This document shows positions 1 to 8,731 of a stretch of DNA of 64,000 nucleotides, one piece after another. Position 1 is the first letter of the stretch; each line of letters opens with the position of its first letter. The position numbers and the translations under genes are program-made. Source of the DNA: Duganella sp. SG902 (GTDB lineage: Bacteria > Pseudomonadota > Gammaproteobacteria > Burkholderiales > Burkholderiaceae_D); NCBI RefSeq assembly GCF_013376005.1, contig NZ_JABMJK010000003.1:496001-560000 (forward strand), read 5' to 3'. The notes under the pieces were generated by a model. That model was not told the DNA's origin. It searched no databases and saw only the letters and a program-made list of their open reading frames with translations.

Positions 1-3000
1 CGGATGATGGCGAAGCTCTGGCCGCGCGGCAGGCGCGAGGCGGTGTAGTCGACCGCCTCGAAGAAGCCGTAGCGTCCCATGAAGCCCAGTTCCGCCATGC
101 GCTGCAGGTTGGCGCAGGACGCCTCCGGCTGCACCATCAGGCCCATCATGCTGGCGTACGGCGCGATCACCAGATCGTCGGCCAGGCCGCGCTTGAGGCC
201 CAGCCCCGGCACGCCGAACGCGCGGTACTGGTAGTTCATGCTGGCGTCCACGGTGTTGTAGCCGGATTCGGAGATCCCCCACGGCACGTTGCGGCGCTTG
301 CCGTAATCGATTTGCGCGTCGATCACCGACTGGTAGGTCTGGTCCAGCAGCGTGCTCGGATAGTTCGGCATCACCAGCAGCGGCATCAGGTACTCGAACA
401 TGGAACCGCTCCACGACAGCAGCACCGGCTTGCCGGAGACGATGCACAGCTGGCGGCCCAGCGCGAACCAGTGCTCCTGCGGCAGCTGGCCCTGGGCGAT
501 GGCGACAAAGCTGGCGAGGCGCACCTCGGAGGCCAGCAGGTCGTAATAGCTGGCGTCCAGCCGGCGCTCGCTGACGTTGTAGCCGATCGCCAGCAGATTG
601 GTGGTGGCGTTGTACAGGAAGCCGTATTCCATCTGCGCGAAGGCGCCGCAGCGCTGCCCCAGATCGGCCAGCGCGCGCATGCGCTCGTGCGCGGCGGTGC
701 TGCCGCGCTCCAGCAGCTGCGCCAGTTGCTGCTGGCGTTCGCGTTCGGCCGGCGCCAGGTCGGTGACGGCGACGGCGGCGCTGGCGCGCGCCAGACCGGC
801 CAGCTCGCGCAGGGTCGGCATGCGCATCATGTTGGTGTCGAGCACCACGTCGGCCGACAGCGCGGCCCATGGCGTCAGCTGTTCCAGTTCGTCGAGCGCG
901 GCGCGGCATTGCCGCACGAGCGAGGTGGCCCAGGCGGCGCCGGTCTCGCCATGGGCGACGGCGTGCGGCTGCAGGGCGCCGGCCTGCTCCTCCATGCGCT
1001 GCAACCACGCGTGCAGCTGCTGCAGGTTGCCGGGGTCCGGCGCCGGCGTCAGCGCGGCCAGCAGCGCGGCGGCTTTGGCGGCCAGCTCGCTGTCGGCGCC
1101 ATTGGCGCCGGCTTCCGCCAGCGTCTCCTGCAGCACGCGCGCGGTGGTGTCGATGCCGCTGACGATTTGCGGGCCGAGCACCGGCGCGTCATACAGGCCG
1201 GTCAGCCCTGGCTGCAAGGTCAGCAAGTGGCCGGCCAGGTTGCCGCTGTCCACGGTGGAGATGTAGACCGGCTGCAGCGGCTTGAGGGTCTGCGTGTCGT
1301 ACCAGTTGTAGAAGTGGCCGTGGTAGCGTTCCAGCTTGTCCATGCTGTCCAGCGTATTGGCGGTGCGTTCCATCAGCTGCGCCACGGTGATGTAGCCGAA
1401 GTCGCTGGCCGTCAGGTTGGCCAGCAAGGCCATGCCGATATTGGTCGGCGAGGTGCGGTGCGCCACCACCTGCACCGGGTGCTCCTGCATGTTATCGGGC
1501 GGCAGCCAGTTGTCCTCCGGGCCGACGAAGTGGTCGAAGTAGGCCCAGGTGCGGCGCGCCAGCTTGTGCAGGAACTGCTGCTGGTCCGGCGTGAGCTGCG
1601 CGTGGGTGCGCGCGATCGGGCGGCTGATCCAGTCCGCCACCGCCGGCGCCACCAGCCACGCCAGCAGGAACAGCGCCGCCGGCGGCAGGCTGGCCGGACG
1701 CCAGCCGAGCAGCGCGCCGCCGACGAACAGCGCCAGCACCGGCGCGAACCACATGGTGCGCCAGGTGCTTGCCGTGCCCTCGGCCTGGCGCGACAGCGCC
1801 GAGGCGCGCCATTCCAGCAGGCGGCGATGCGAGATCAGCGAGCGCCACAGGCTGCGCAGGATGGCGTCCATGCTGAAGTAGGCCTCGTACGGCAGGAACA
1901 CCAGCATCAGGATGGCGTGCGAGAACTGCATGCCGGCGCGCCGCAGCGCCGCCCGGATATGCTGGCTCCACAAGGTGTCGCGCGGACGGCGGCAGGCGTC
2001 GTACAGCATGCTGACCAGCGGCGGCAGGAAGATCACGGTCAGCACGGCGGCGGTCCACAGCCACGGTTGCGGCAACCAGCGCCAGGCGGTGATCAGCGAC
2101 AGCACCAGCGCCGGCGCGGTCAGGCTGCGGCGCAGATTGTCGAACAGCTTCCAGCGCGACAGCAGCGACAGCGGATTTTTCTCGCGCCTGCCGCCGCGGC
2201 CCGGCACCCGGCCGGCCAGCCAGCCGAGCAACTGCCAGTCGCCGCGGATCCAGCGCTGGCGGCGCGTCACGTCATCGCTGTAGCGGGCCGGATATTCCTC
2301 GTACAGCTGGGCGTCGCTCAGCAGGCCGGCGCGCAGGTAGCAGCCTTCCAGCAGGTCGTGGCTGAGGATTTTGTTTTCCGGCAGGCGGCCGCCCAGCACC
2401 TGCTCGAACACGTCGACATCGTAGATGCCCTTGCCGATGAAGGAGCCCTCGTAAAACACGTCCTGGTACACGTCCGACACGGTGCGGGTGTAAGGGTCGA
2501 TGCCCGGCTCGCCGCCGCACAGCTTCTCGTAGCGCGAGGCGTTCTCGCTCGGCAGGCTGACCGCCACGCGCGGCTGCAGGATGCCGTAGCCCTCCGTCAC
2601 GCGGCCGCGCGCGGTATCGACGCGCGGCCGGTTCAGCGGATGCTGCATGGTGGCGATGAACTGGGCGGCCGCGTCGCGCGGCAGCTGGGTGTCGGTGTCC
2701 AGCGTGATGACGTAGCGGATGCTTTCCAGCTCCGAGGTGTCGCCCGCCACCACCGAGAATTTGTCGCGCGCGCCGCCGCGCAGGAAGCGGTTCAGGTCTT
2801 CCAGCTTGCCGCGCTTGCGTTCATAGCCCATCCACACGCCCTCCTGCGGATTCCACATGCGCGGACGATGCAGCAGCAGGAACGGCGGGTGCGGCTGGCC
2901 GTTGGCGTACTTGTGATTGAGGTGCGCGACGCCGCGCTTCAGATGCTCGACCAGCGCGTCGTCATTGGGCATCTTCTCGGCGCGCGCGTCGGCAAAATCG

Positions 3001-4616
3001 GTGAGCAGGCAAAACATCAGGTTGGGGTCGCGATTGGCCAGGAAGCGTACTTCCAGCTGCTCGTACAGGTCGTCGATATTCTCCTTGCTGTACACCAGCG
3101 TGGGCACCACCACCATGGCGCGCGCGTCGGCCGGGATGCCTTCCTTGAAGTCCATGCGCGGCAGGGGGTTGGGCCGGGTCACCAGCGTGGCGAACCAGTT
3201 CACTAGACTGAGCGCCAGCTGGCTGCTGCCCAGCAGCGCCAGCACGCCCAGCGCGAACAGCACGAAGCCGCGCACGCCGTGGAAGGCCGCGCGCTCCAGC
3301 AGCAGCGCGGTGGACACCAGCGCGATGGCGGCGATGGCGCCCAGGTAGGACGTCAGCGGCGAGGCGCGGAAGGTGTACTGCAGGGCCTCCAGCCACGGGC
3401 GCCGCATGCCGGTCTGCTTTTCCAGCAGCGGCAGGCCGCCGCCCACCAGATAGAAGCCGACGTGGCCAAGGCGCGAGTCGCCCTTGCCGTGACGCTCGAG
3501 CGCCAGCTGCAAGGCTTGCTGCGCCACCTCCACCTCGGTGTGGCGCGAGCGCTTGGCGATTTTCTCGATCGCGTGGCGGTACTGGTCGCGCGTGGAGAAA
3601 TCCATTTTGCCGTAGACGTCGGCCGGGTCCTGGCGCAGGGTTTGCTCGACCACGCTCATGGTCTCGACGAACTCCTGCCAATCCATGGTGCCGAGGAAGC
3701 GCAGGCTGCCGATGCTGTTGGCGATGGAGACCTGCTCCGCCGCCTGCTGCTGGATCTCGGCCTGGATTTGCTGCTCGATGGTCTGGCCGGATTCGGCCAG
3801 GCGGTGCGTGATCCAGGTCAGCGCCAGCGTCAGCGCCGGGCTTTGTCCCTGCAGGCGGCGCGCCAGTTCGGCCACGAAGGCGCTGGTGATGGGCGGGTTG
3901 GAGCGCGCCATGTCGGCCACCATCAGGATCAGGCCGCTGGGGTTCTTCTCGGCCACCTCGGTCATCTGGTCGGCCCAGGTGTTGGCCAGGTCGCGCTGCA
4001 GGCGGTTCTCGGCCACGCGCGCGGCCACGCGGCGCAGGTTCTCGATCAGCGCCAGCCGCAGCATGATGGGAATCGCCCACAGCTCGCCCAGCTTGAGCGT
4101 CGCCACCTCCTGGTACGCGTCGACAAAGCGGCACAACGATTCCGGATCGACCCGGCCATCGCCGTGGGCGATGATTTCCAGCGCGATCTTGTACACGCGC
4201 GGGCAGCCGTCCGGCGCGCCCTTGCCCAGGCGCGGCAATTCCTTGCTGTAATCCTTGGGCAAGTGGCGGCGGGCGATGCGGATTTGTTCTTCGATTAAAT
4301 AGAAATTGTCGAGCAGCCACTCGGAGGCGGGCGTGATCTGGCGCCCGGCCTTGACGGCGGCGGTCAGCTCGTCGCAGGTGGAATCGATGACGGCGGCGTT
4401 TTCCGCCAGCCGCGACAGCAGGCGGTCGCGGCCGCCGCGCTTGCTCAGTTCGTGATGTTTGGCCAGCGTCTTGCCGTGGGCCGCCATTTGCGCGGCGCTG
4501 AACAGCTCGGCCCGCAGCGGCAGGTCTTCGTCCTCTTCTTCCGATTGCAGTGAGCCGGTGGGCGATTCGTGGAAGCCGAGGGCGAGCTCGGGCAGGAGGG
4601 GATTGGACTTGTTCAA
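1..4616 (-). CDS. ndvB: Cyclic beta-1,2-glucan synthase, NdvB/ChvB type (3' part cut by window edge)
   Basis: The frame is open from a TTG start at 4616 to the left edge, giving the first 1538 residues of a protein whose family usually exceeds 2800. The enzyme makes and cyclises beta-1,2-glucan in the inner membrane for export to the periplasm. A hydrophobic pair lies at about residues 422-475. A family-84-like glycosyltransferase domain follows, with DTDTQLP near residue 640 and the processive-synthase motif RQRWIRGDW near 787. More membrane segments lie at about 830-875, 900-917 and 953-995. The beginning of the glycoamylase-like region is at the edge. The C-terminal GH94 phosphorylase domain would lie outside the window. 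The TTG is preceded by GAGG at 6 nt, and no in-frame ATG lies close upstream. An internal ATG 43 codons on is a less likely start. The family call is secure; the exact product is inferred. Confidence 0.9.
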   Translation of the reverse strand, partial: MNKSNPLLPELALGFHESPTGSLQSEEEDEDLPLRAELFSAAQMAAHGKTLAKHHELSKRGGRDRLLSRLAENAAVIDSTCDELTAAVKAGRQITPASEWLLDNFYLIEEQIRIARRHLPKDYSKELPRLGKGAPDGCPRVYKIALEIIAHGDGRVDPESLCRFVDAYQEVATLKLGELWAIPIMLRLALIENLRRVAARVAENRLQRDLANTWADQMTEVAEKNPSGLILMVADMARSNPPITSAFVAELARRLQGQSPALTLALTWITHRLAESGQTIEQQIQAEIQQQAAEQVSIANSIGSLRFLGTMDWQEFVETMSVVEQTLRQDPADVYGKMDFSTRDQYRHAIEKIAKRSRHTEVEVAQQALQLALERHGKGDSRLGHVGFYLVGGGLPLLEKQTGMRRPWLEALQYTFRASPLTSYLGAIAAIALVSTALLLERAAFHGVRGFVLFALGVLALLGSSQLALSLVNWFATLVTRPNPLPRMDFKEGIPADARAMVVVPTLVYSKENIDDLYEQLEVRFLANRDPNLMFCLLTDFADARAEKMPNDDALVEHLKRGVAHLNHKYANGQPHPPFLLLHRPRMWNPQEGVWMGYERKRGKLEDLNRFLRGGARDKFSVVAGDTSELESIRYVITLDTDTQLPRDAAAQFIATMQHPLNRPRVDTARGRVTEGYGILQPRVAVSLPSENASRYEKLCGGEPGIDPYTRTVSDVYQDVFYEGSFIGKGIYDVDVFEQVLGGRLPENKILSHDLLEGCYLRAGLLSDAQLYEEYPARYSDDVTRRQRWIRGDWQLLGWLAGRVPGRGGRREKNPLSLLSRWKLFDNLRRSLTAPALVLSLITAWRWLPQPWLWTAAVLTVIFLPPLVSMLYDACRRPRDTLWSQHIRAALRRAGMQFSHAILMLVFLPYEAYFSMDAILRSLWRSLISHRRLLEWRASALSRQAEGTASTWRTMWFAPVLALFVGGALLGWRPASLPPAALFLLAWLVAPAVADWISRPIARTHAQLTPDQQQFLHKLARRTWAYFDHFVGPEDNWLPPDNMQEHPVQVVAHRTSPTNIGMALLANLTASDFGYITVAQLMERTANTLDSMDKLERYHGHFYNWYDTQTLKPLQPVYISTVDSGNLAGHLLTLQPGLTGLYDAPVLGPQIVSGIDTTARVLQETLAEAGANGADSELAAKAAALLAALTPAPDPGNLQQLHAWLQRMEEQAGALQPHAVAHGETGAAWATSLVRQCRAALDELEQLTPWAALSADVVLDTNMMRMPTLRELAGLARASAAVAVTDLAPAERERQQQLAQLLERGSTAAHERMRALADLGQRCGAFAQMEYGFLYNATTNLLAIGYNVSERRLDASYYDLLASEVRLASFVAIAQGQLPQEHWFALGRQLCIVSGKPVLLSWSGSMFEYLMPLLVMPNYPSTLLDQTYQSVIDAQIDYGKRRNVPWGISESGYNTVDASMNYQYRAFGVPGLGLKRGLADDLVIAPYASMMGLMVQPEASCANLQRMAELGFMGRYGFFEAVDYTASRLPRGQSFAII

Positions 4617-4690
4617 CTTGGACCTCGCTTGAAAGCTGCGATGAAAAATTATGGGCCAAGCAATCGTACGGTGGCGCACGGAAAGGGACT

Positions 4691-4704
4691 GTACGGTGCC
4701 GTAC
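4691..4704. promoter_or_regulatory. 14-bp palindrome upstream of the glucan synthase
   Basis: GTACGGTGCCGTAC forms a palindrome with a two-base centre, about 75 bp upstream of the TTG start at 4616. A further half-site, GTACGGTG, occurs at 4666-4673, 25 bp away in the same orientation. This looks like an operator for an unknown regulator. No known binding protein is assigned. Confidence 0.3.
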
Positions 4705-4723
4705 ATAACAAAGTCAGCAGTAA

Positions 4724-4747
4724 GAAAAAGGGCCGCTAAGCGGCCCT
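4724..4747 (-). terminator. Rho-independent terminator of the cysteine desulfurase fusion gene
   Basis: Read on the minus strand, a 7-8 bp GC stem (GGGCCGC / GCGGCCC with a 3-nt loop) is followed directly by TTTTTCTTA. It lies about 30 bp after the stop codon of the gene ending at 4779, and separates that gene from the glucan synthase. Confidence 0.85.
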
Positions 4748-4778
4748 GAAAGTGAGGAGAGGAAACTGTTTATATCAT

Positions 4779-6863
4779 TTATGCAGCCAGCGGCAACGGC
4801 GTCGCCAGCGCCAGTCCGCCGTTGAGGCTGTAGGCTTGCCGATGGCCGAGACGTCGCATGCAATGCGCCGCTTTCAGGCTGCGGTTGCCGCTGCGGCAGA
4901 AGAACAGCAGCGGGGTTTGCTCGGCCTGCAGCCAGACGCTCGCGTGATCGGCGAGCCGGCTCAGCGGCACGCTGTGAGCGCTGCGGCCGGCCCAGGCCGG
5001 CGTCACGGCGGCGGCGAATTCATAGGGCTCGCGCACGTCGATCAGCAAGGCATCCGGATGGGCTTGCAGGAAGGCGTCCAGCGCGGCGCTGTCGAGTTGC
5101 GCATCGGCAGCCAGCGTTGCCACTGGTTCAGCAATCGAGCAGAACTGATTGTGTTCGTCGCGGGTCGGGCAGAGCAGCGTGCGGCCGGCGCTGACCGCCG
5201 CCAGCGCTTGCTGCGCCGGGCGCGCGCTGAAGGCGAAGCGTACCGCGGCGGCCGGCAACCTGCCGTCTTTCGGCGCGCCCAGCAGATAGGCGCGCAGCTC
5301 GTCGCCGGCGCCGCACGGCATGCAGGCCAGCGCCTGGCCGCCCAGCGCGATCGCTGGCGCGCTGGCGCCATTGGCCAGCGCGATGGTGGCGGCATGCAGC
5401 GGCCAGCCGTACTCGTCCGCGTCCACATGGCGGTTGAAGTGGCGGCCCAGCGCCTCGATCAGCATGGCGCGGCCGGCGTTCGGCAGCGTGCTGACGATGG
5501 CTTGCACCTGGTAATTCTGGCAGCGCACATAGGATTCGATGCGCGCCACATGGTCGGGCAGCGGGTCGATGACGATGCAGCCGCGGCTGCCCGCGTCCAG
5601 CACCATCCAGCTGCAGGCGCCCTCCACGCCCAGCTGCACCAGGCCGTCATGCGGCACGGCGCCGCGCTCGGACGGGATCAGGCAGCTCGCGCGCAGGGCG
5701 GCGCCGCAGCGCTCGATGCGCGCGCAGGCGGCGTCGATGGTGGCCTCATCGGCCAGCGGGCCGAACGACATGCGGATCGCGCCGGCGCTGCGCCACAGCG
5801 GCAGGCCCATGGCGTCCAGCACGTAGCTGGGCGCGGCCTTGGACGAGGAGCAGGCGCTGCCGGCGCTGACGCGCACCTCGGCGGCGTCGAACACATCCAT
5901 CAGCTCGCGGCTGGACAGGCCCGGCACGGCGAAGTTGAGCGTGGTCGGCAACGCCTTGTCGAACGGGTTGTTGAACACCACGCCCGGCAAGGCGGCGCGC
6001 AGGCTGTCGGCCAGGCGCGCGCGGAAAGCGCACAGTTCGGCGTTGCCGCGGAAGGTGTCGCCGCGCTCCAGCGCCGCCAGCACCGCGCCCAGCGCCGCAA
6101 TGCCGGCCATGTTCTCGGTGCCGGAACGCTGGCCGCCCTCCTGGCCGCCGCCCATGATCAGCGGCGTGAACGGCGCGCCGGCGCGCACGTACAGCATGCC
6201 GATGCCTTTGGGCGCATACAGCTTGTGACCGGAGAACGGCGCGTAATCGATGCGGGTAGACGACAGATCCAGCTTGAGCTTGCCCAGCGCCTGCACGCAG
6301 TCCACCAGCCACAGCGCGCGACTGGCGGTCTGGGCCAGCACGGCCTCGATGCCGGCCAGATCGCTGATGACGCCGGTTTCGTTGTTAGCCGCCATGGTGC
6401 ACACCATGGCGGCTCGCGGCGCCACCTCGCGCAGCGCCCCCAGGCTATGCGCGCCGTCATGATCGACCGGCAGCTTGTGCAGGGTCAGATTCAGGCCCAG
6501 CAGGCGGTTCCAGTGCGCCAGGCTCTCCGGCACGGCCTTGTGCTCGGTCGCGCCATAGACCAGCAGCGAGCCGATGGCCTCGCCAGCGTCGCGGCGCTCG
6601 CGCAGCGCCACCAGCGCGGACAACACGGCGGTCTGGATGCCCTCGGTGGCGCCGCTGTTGAACATCAGGCGGCCGTTGCCGACGCCCAGCAGGCGCACGG
6701 CGCTGGCGCGCGCCTGGTCGAGGATGGCCTTGGCCTTGAGGCCGGTGGCATGGGTGCTGCTCGGATTGCCGTAGCGCCGGCCCATGGCGTCGTTGGCGGC
6801 GGCGATGGCGGCCGGGAGCACAACGCTGGTCGCGTTGCTATCGAGATAGATTTCAGTAGTCAT
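4779..6863 (-). CDS. Cysteine desulfurase / degenerate metallo-beta-lactamase-like / rhodanese fusion protein
   Basis: This 694-aa protein has three parts. Residues 1-390 are a NifS/IscS-type PLP-dependent cysteine desulfurase, with NETG near 161, the PLP lysine in SGHK (K214) and the catalytic cysteine in SAGSACSS (C338). Residues about 410-570 resemble the metallo-beta-lactamase-like fold seen in persulfide dioxygenases, but the expected HxHxDH zinc motif appears replaced (STLPNAGR near 458-465), so this part is probably non-catalytic. Residues about 590-694 are a rhodanese domain with an intact CRSGNRS loop (C656). The chain could pass cysteine-derived sulfane sulfur from C338 to C656 within one polypeptide. 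It is divergent from an Lrp-type regulator and has its own terminator, and no Fe-S assembly genes are adjacent. Desulfurase and rhodanese calls are firm. The middle domain and the pathway are inference. Confidence 0.85.
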   Translation of the reverse strand: MTTEIYLDSNATSVVLPAAIAAANDAMGRRYGNPSSTHATGLKAKAILDQARASAVRLLGVGNGRLMFNSGATEGIQTAVLSALVALRERRDAGEAIGSLLVYGATEHKAVPESLAHWNRLLGLNLTLHKLPVDHDGAHSLGALREVAPRAAMVCTMAANNETGVISDLAGIEAVLAQTASRALWLVDCVQALGKLKLDLSSTRIDYAPFSGHKLYAPKGIGMLYVRAGAPFTPLIMGGGQEGGQRSGTENMAGIAALGAVLAALERGDTFRGNAELCAFRARLADSLRAALPGVVFNNPFDKALPTTLNFAVPGLSSRELMDVFDAAEVRVSAGSACSSSKAAPSYVLDAMGLPLWRSAGAIRMSFGPLADEATIDAACARIERCGAALRASCLIPSERGAVPHDGLVQLGVEGACSWMVLDAGSRGCIVIDPLPDHVARIESYVRCQNYQVQAIVSTLPNAGRAMLIEALGRHFNRHVDADEYGWPLHAATIALANGASAPAIALGGQALACMPCGAGDELRAYLLGAPKDGRLPAAAVRFAFSARPAQQALAAVSAGRTLLCPTRDEHNQFCSIAEPVATLAADAQLDSAALDAFLQAHPDALLIDVREPYEFAAAVTPAWAGRSAHSVPLSRLADHASVWLQAEQTPLLFFCRSGNRSLKAAHCMRRLGHRQAYSLNGGLALATPLPLAA

Positions 6864-6962
6864 CCGTATAGCTTACGCATTGTGGTGGAAATAGATGTAC
6901 CAAAGTTTCGCCAAAAAGCCTAAGATGCGGATGATATATACTCTATTTTCTTGATTTTTAGA

Positions 6963-7439
6963 ATGAACCAACTTGACCGCTACGATTACGCCATCCTCGA
7001 TGCCCTGCAGCGTGACGGCACGCTGTCGGTCGCCCAGCTCAGCGAGCAGATCGGGCTGTCCTCCACGCCCTGCTGGAAGCGCCTGCGCCGGCTGGAGGAG
7101 GAAGGGTATATCGAGAACCGCGTGGCCATCGTCAACCGCCGCAAGGTCGGGCTGCCGGTGACCGTGTTCGTCAGCATCCGCATTACCCAGCACGACGAAA
7201 ACTGGTTCGCGCGCTTTGCCGACGCCGTGGCGGCGCTGCCGGAAGTGCAGGAATTCCACCGCATGAGCGGCGACGTCGACTATCTCCTGAAGGTGGTTAC
7301 CACCGATATCGAAGGATATGACCGCTTTTACAAGAAGTTAATCAAATCCGTGAAGCTCACCGGGGTCTCCTCGGCGTTCTCCATGGAACAGATCAAGATC
7401 ACCACCTCGCTGCCGCTGGGTCTGCTTTCGCACCAATAA
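6963..7439 (+). CDS. Lrp/AsnC-family transcriptional regulator
   Basis: The 158-aa product has an N-terminal winged HTH (about residues 5-50, with LSVAQLSEQIGLSSTPCWKRL as recognition region) and a C-terminal RAM/AsnC ligand-binding domain (about 65-150, with SGDVDYLLKV). I chose the ATG at 6963. A TTG 12 bp upstream is possible but has no ribosome-binding site, and none is obvious for the ATG either. A TATACT at 6937-6942 could be its -10. It is divergent from the desulfurase/rhodanese fusion across about 100 bp, an arrangement typical of Lrp regulators and their targets. Some Lrp-family members, such as DecR/CyuR, control cysteine degradation, so a cysteine-responsive role is a reasonable but unproven inference. 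Confidence 0.9.
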   Translation: MNQLDRYDYAILDALQRDGTLSVAQLSEQIGLSSTPCWKRLRRLEEEGYIENRVAIVNRRKVGLPVTVFVSIRITQHDENWFARFADAVAALPEVQEFHRMSGDVDYLLKVVTTDIEGYDRFYKKLIKSVKLTGVSSAFSMEQIKITTSLPLGLLSHQ

Positions 7440-7477
7440 AGTGCGATAATGCATCTTTTAAATACTTGATTAAACCC

Positions 7478-8650
7478 ATGCGCGCCTTCTTCGCCAGCTG
7501 GCTGCCCAGCCCGACCACCGCCAACCGCCGCGAACAGCTGCGCGCCGCCGCCGGCGCCCTGCTCGGCATCATGCTGACCGCCGTACTCAGCAAGGCGCTG
7601 CTGCAATCCACCCATGCCGCCGTGTTCCTGGTGGCGCCGATCGGCGCCTCGTCCGTGTTGCTGTTCGCATTGCCGGCCAGCCCGCTGGCGCAGCCGTGGT
7701 CCGTGATCGGCGGCAACGTCGTCAGCGGCCTGGTGGGCGCCGCCTGCGTGCGCTGGCTGGGCGATACCCTGCCCTTGCCCCTGCTGGCCGGGGCCGCGTG
7801 CGGCGGCGCGATCGCCGCCATGTTCGTCATGCGCTGCCTGCACCCGCCCGGCGGCGCGGTGGCGCTGACCACCGTCATCGGCGGCGGCGTGGTGCAGGCG
7901 GCAGGCTTTGAATTCGTGCTGATGACGGTGCTGGCCGACTCGGTGCTGCTGGTGCTGATGGCCATCACCTATAACAACCTGACGGGGCGCGCCTATCCGC
8001 ATCAGCAGCAACATGCGCACGTCAATCCGCATGCCACCAAGGACGCCGTGCCAACGGTGCGGCTGGGCTTCAAGCCGGAAGACCTGGACGCCGTGCTGCA
8101 ACAACACAACCAGGTGCTGGACATCAGCCGCGACGACCTGGAATCGCTGTTCATGCAGACCGAGCAGCGCGCCTACCAGCGCCGCTTCGGCATCATCAAT
8201 TGCGCCGACATCATGTCGCGCGACATCGTCAGCGCCGAGTTCGGCACGGGGCTGGAGGAAGCGTGGCAGCAGATGCGCGCCCACCGCGTGGCCGCGCTGC
8301 CGGTGCTGAACCGCGCGCGCCGCGTGATCGGCATCGTCACCCAGACCGATTTCCTGGAACACGGCGGGCTCGACGACTATCGCGGCATCCGCCAGCAACT
8401 GCGGCGCTTCCTGCGCAAGAGCGGCGTCACCCATACCGAGAAAGCCGAGGTGGTGGGCCAGATCATGAGCGCCAATCCGACCACGGCGCGCACCGACACG
8501 CCGATCGTCGACCTGGTGCCACTGATGGCGGACTCGGGTTTCCATCACATCCCCATCGTCGACCATGAGCAGCGATTTGTCGGCATCGTCACCCAATCCG
8601 ACCTGGTGGCGGCCCTGTACGAAAGCCGCTTCGCGGAAGCCGCCGCGTAA
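7478..8650 (+). CDS. HPP family membrane protein with C-terminal CBS domain pair
   Basis: The 390-aa protein begins with an HPP domain of about four membrane helices (residues ~25-170), including the VAPIGASSV segment and the family motif HPPGG at 122-126. A soluble C-terminal half carries two CBS repeats (about 235-285 and 325-390), each ending in the GIVTQxD signature. HPP proteins are inner-membrane proteins, and some have been linked to nitrite transport. CBS pairs normally sense adenine nucleotides. The substrate here is unknown. ATG at 7478 is preferred over an in-frame TTG 12 bp upstream. A GATAAT at 7445-7450, just after the Lrp gene, may be its -10. A strong terminator follows the stop. 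Confidence 0.9.
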   Translation: MRAFFASWLPSPTTANRREQLRAAAGALLGIMLTAVLSKALLQSTHAAVFLVAPIGASSVLLFALPASPLAQPWSVIGGNVVSGLVGAACVRWLGDTLPLPLLAGAACGGAIAAMFVMRCLHPPGGAVALTTVIGGGVVQAAGFEFVLMTVLADSVLLVLMAITYNNLTGRAYPHQQQHAHVNPHATKDAVPTVRLGFKPEDLDAVLQQHNQVLDISRDDLESLFMQTEQRAYQRRFGIINCADIMSRDIVSAEFGTGLEEAWQQMRAHRVAALPVLNRARRVIGIVTQTDFLEHGGLDDYRGIRQQLRRFLRKSGVTHTEKAEVVGQIMSANPTTARTDTPIVDLVPLMADSGFHHIPIVDHEQRFVGIVTQSDLVAALYESRFAEAAA

Positions 8651-8680
8651 AAACGCTGATACAAATTTGTCTCCGCGGCG

Positions 8681-8714
8681 ACTGCCCGATGGCTTATGCT
8701 ATCGGGCAGTTTTT
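8681..8714 (+). terminator. Rho-independent terminator after the HPP-CBS gene
   Basis: A perfect 10-bp stem (ACTGCCCGAT / ATCGGGCAGT) with a 10-nt loop is followed by TTTTTAC. It ends only 18 bp before the next start codon, so the downstream gene is either transcribed from a promoter upstream of or inside the hairpin or receives read-through. A TATGCT lies in the loop. Confidence 0.85.
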
Positions 8715-8731
8715 ACTTCAGGGAAGACAAT

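Noticed and set aside
312..3206. A 964-codon plus-strand frame in the first 3 kb
   Set aside because: It lies opposite the glucan synthase, whose domains are unmistakable on the minus strand.
2962..4659. A 565-codon minus-strand frame beginning upstream of the glucan synthase start
   Set aside because: It is a different frame from the real gene, Arg/Pro/Ala-rich, and has no family motifs. I considered a frameshift in the glucan synthase but its true frame is uninterrupted.
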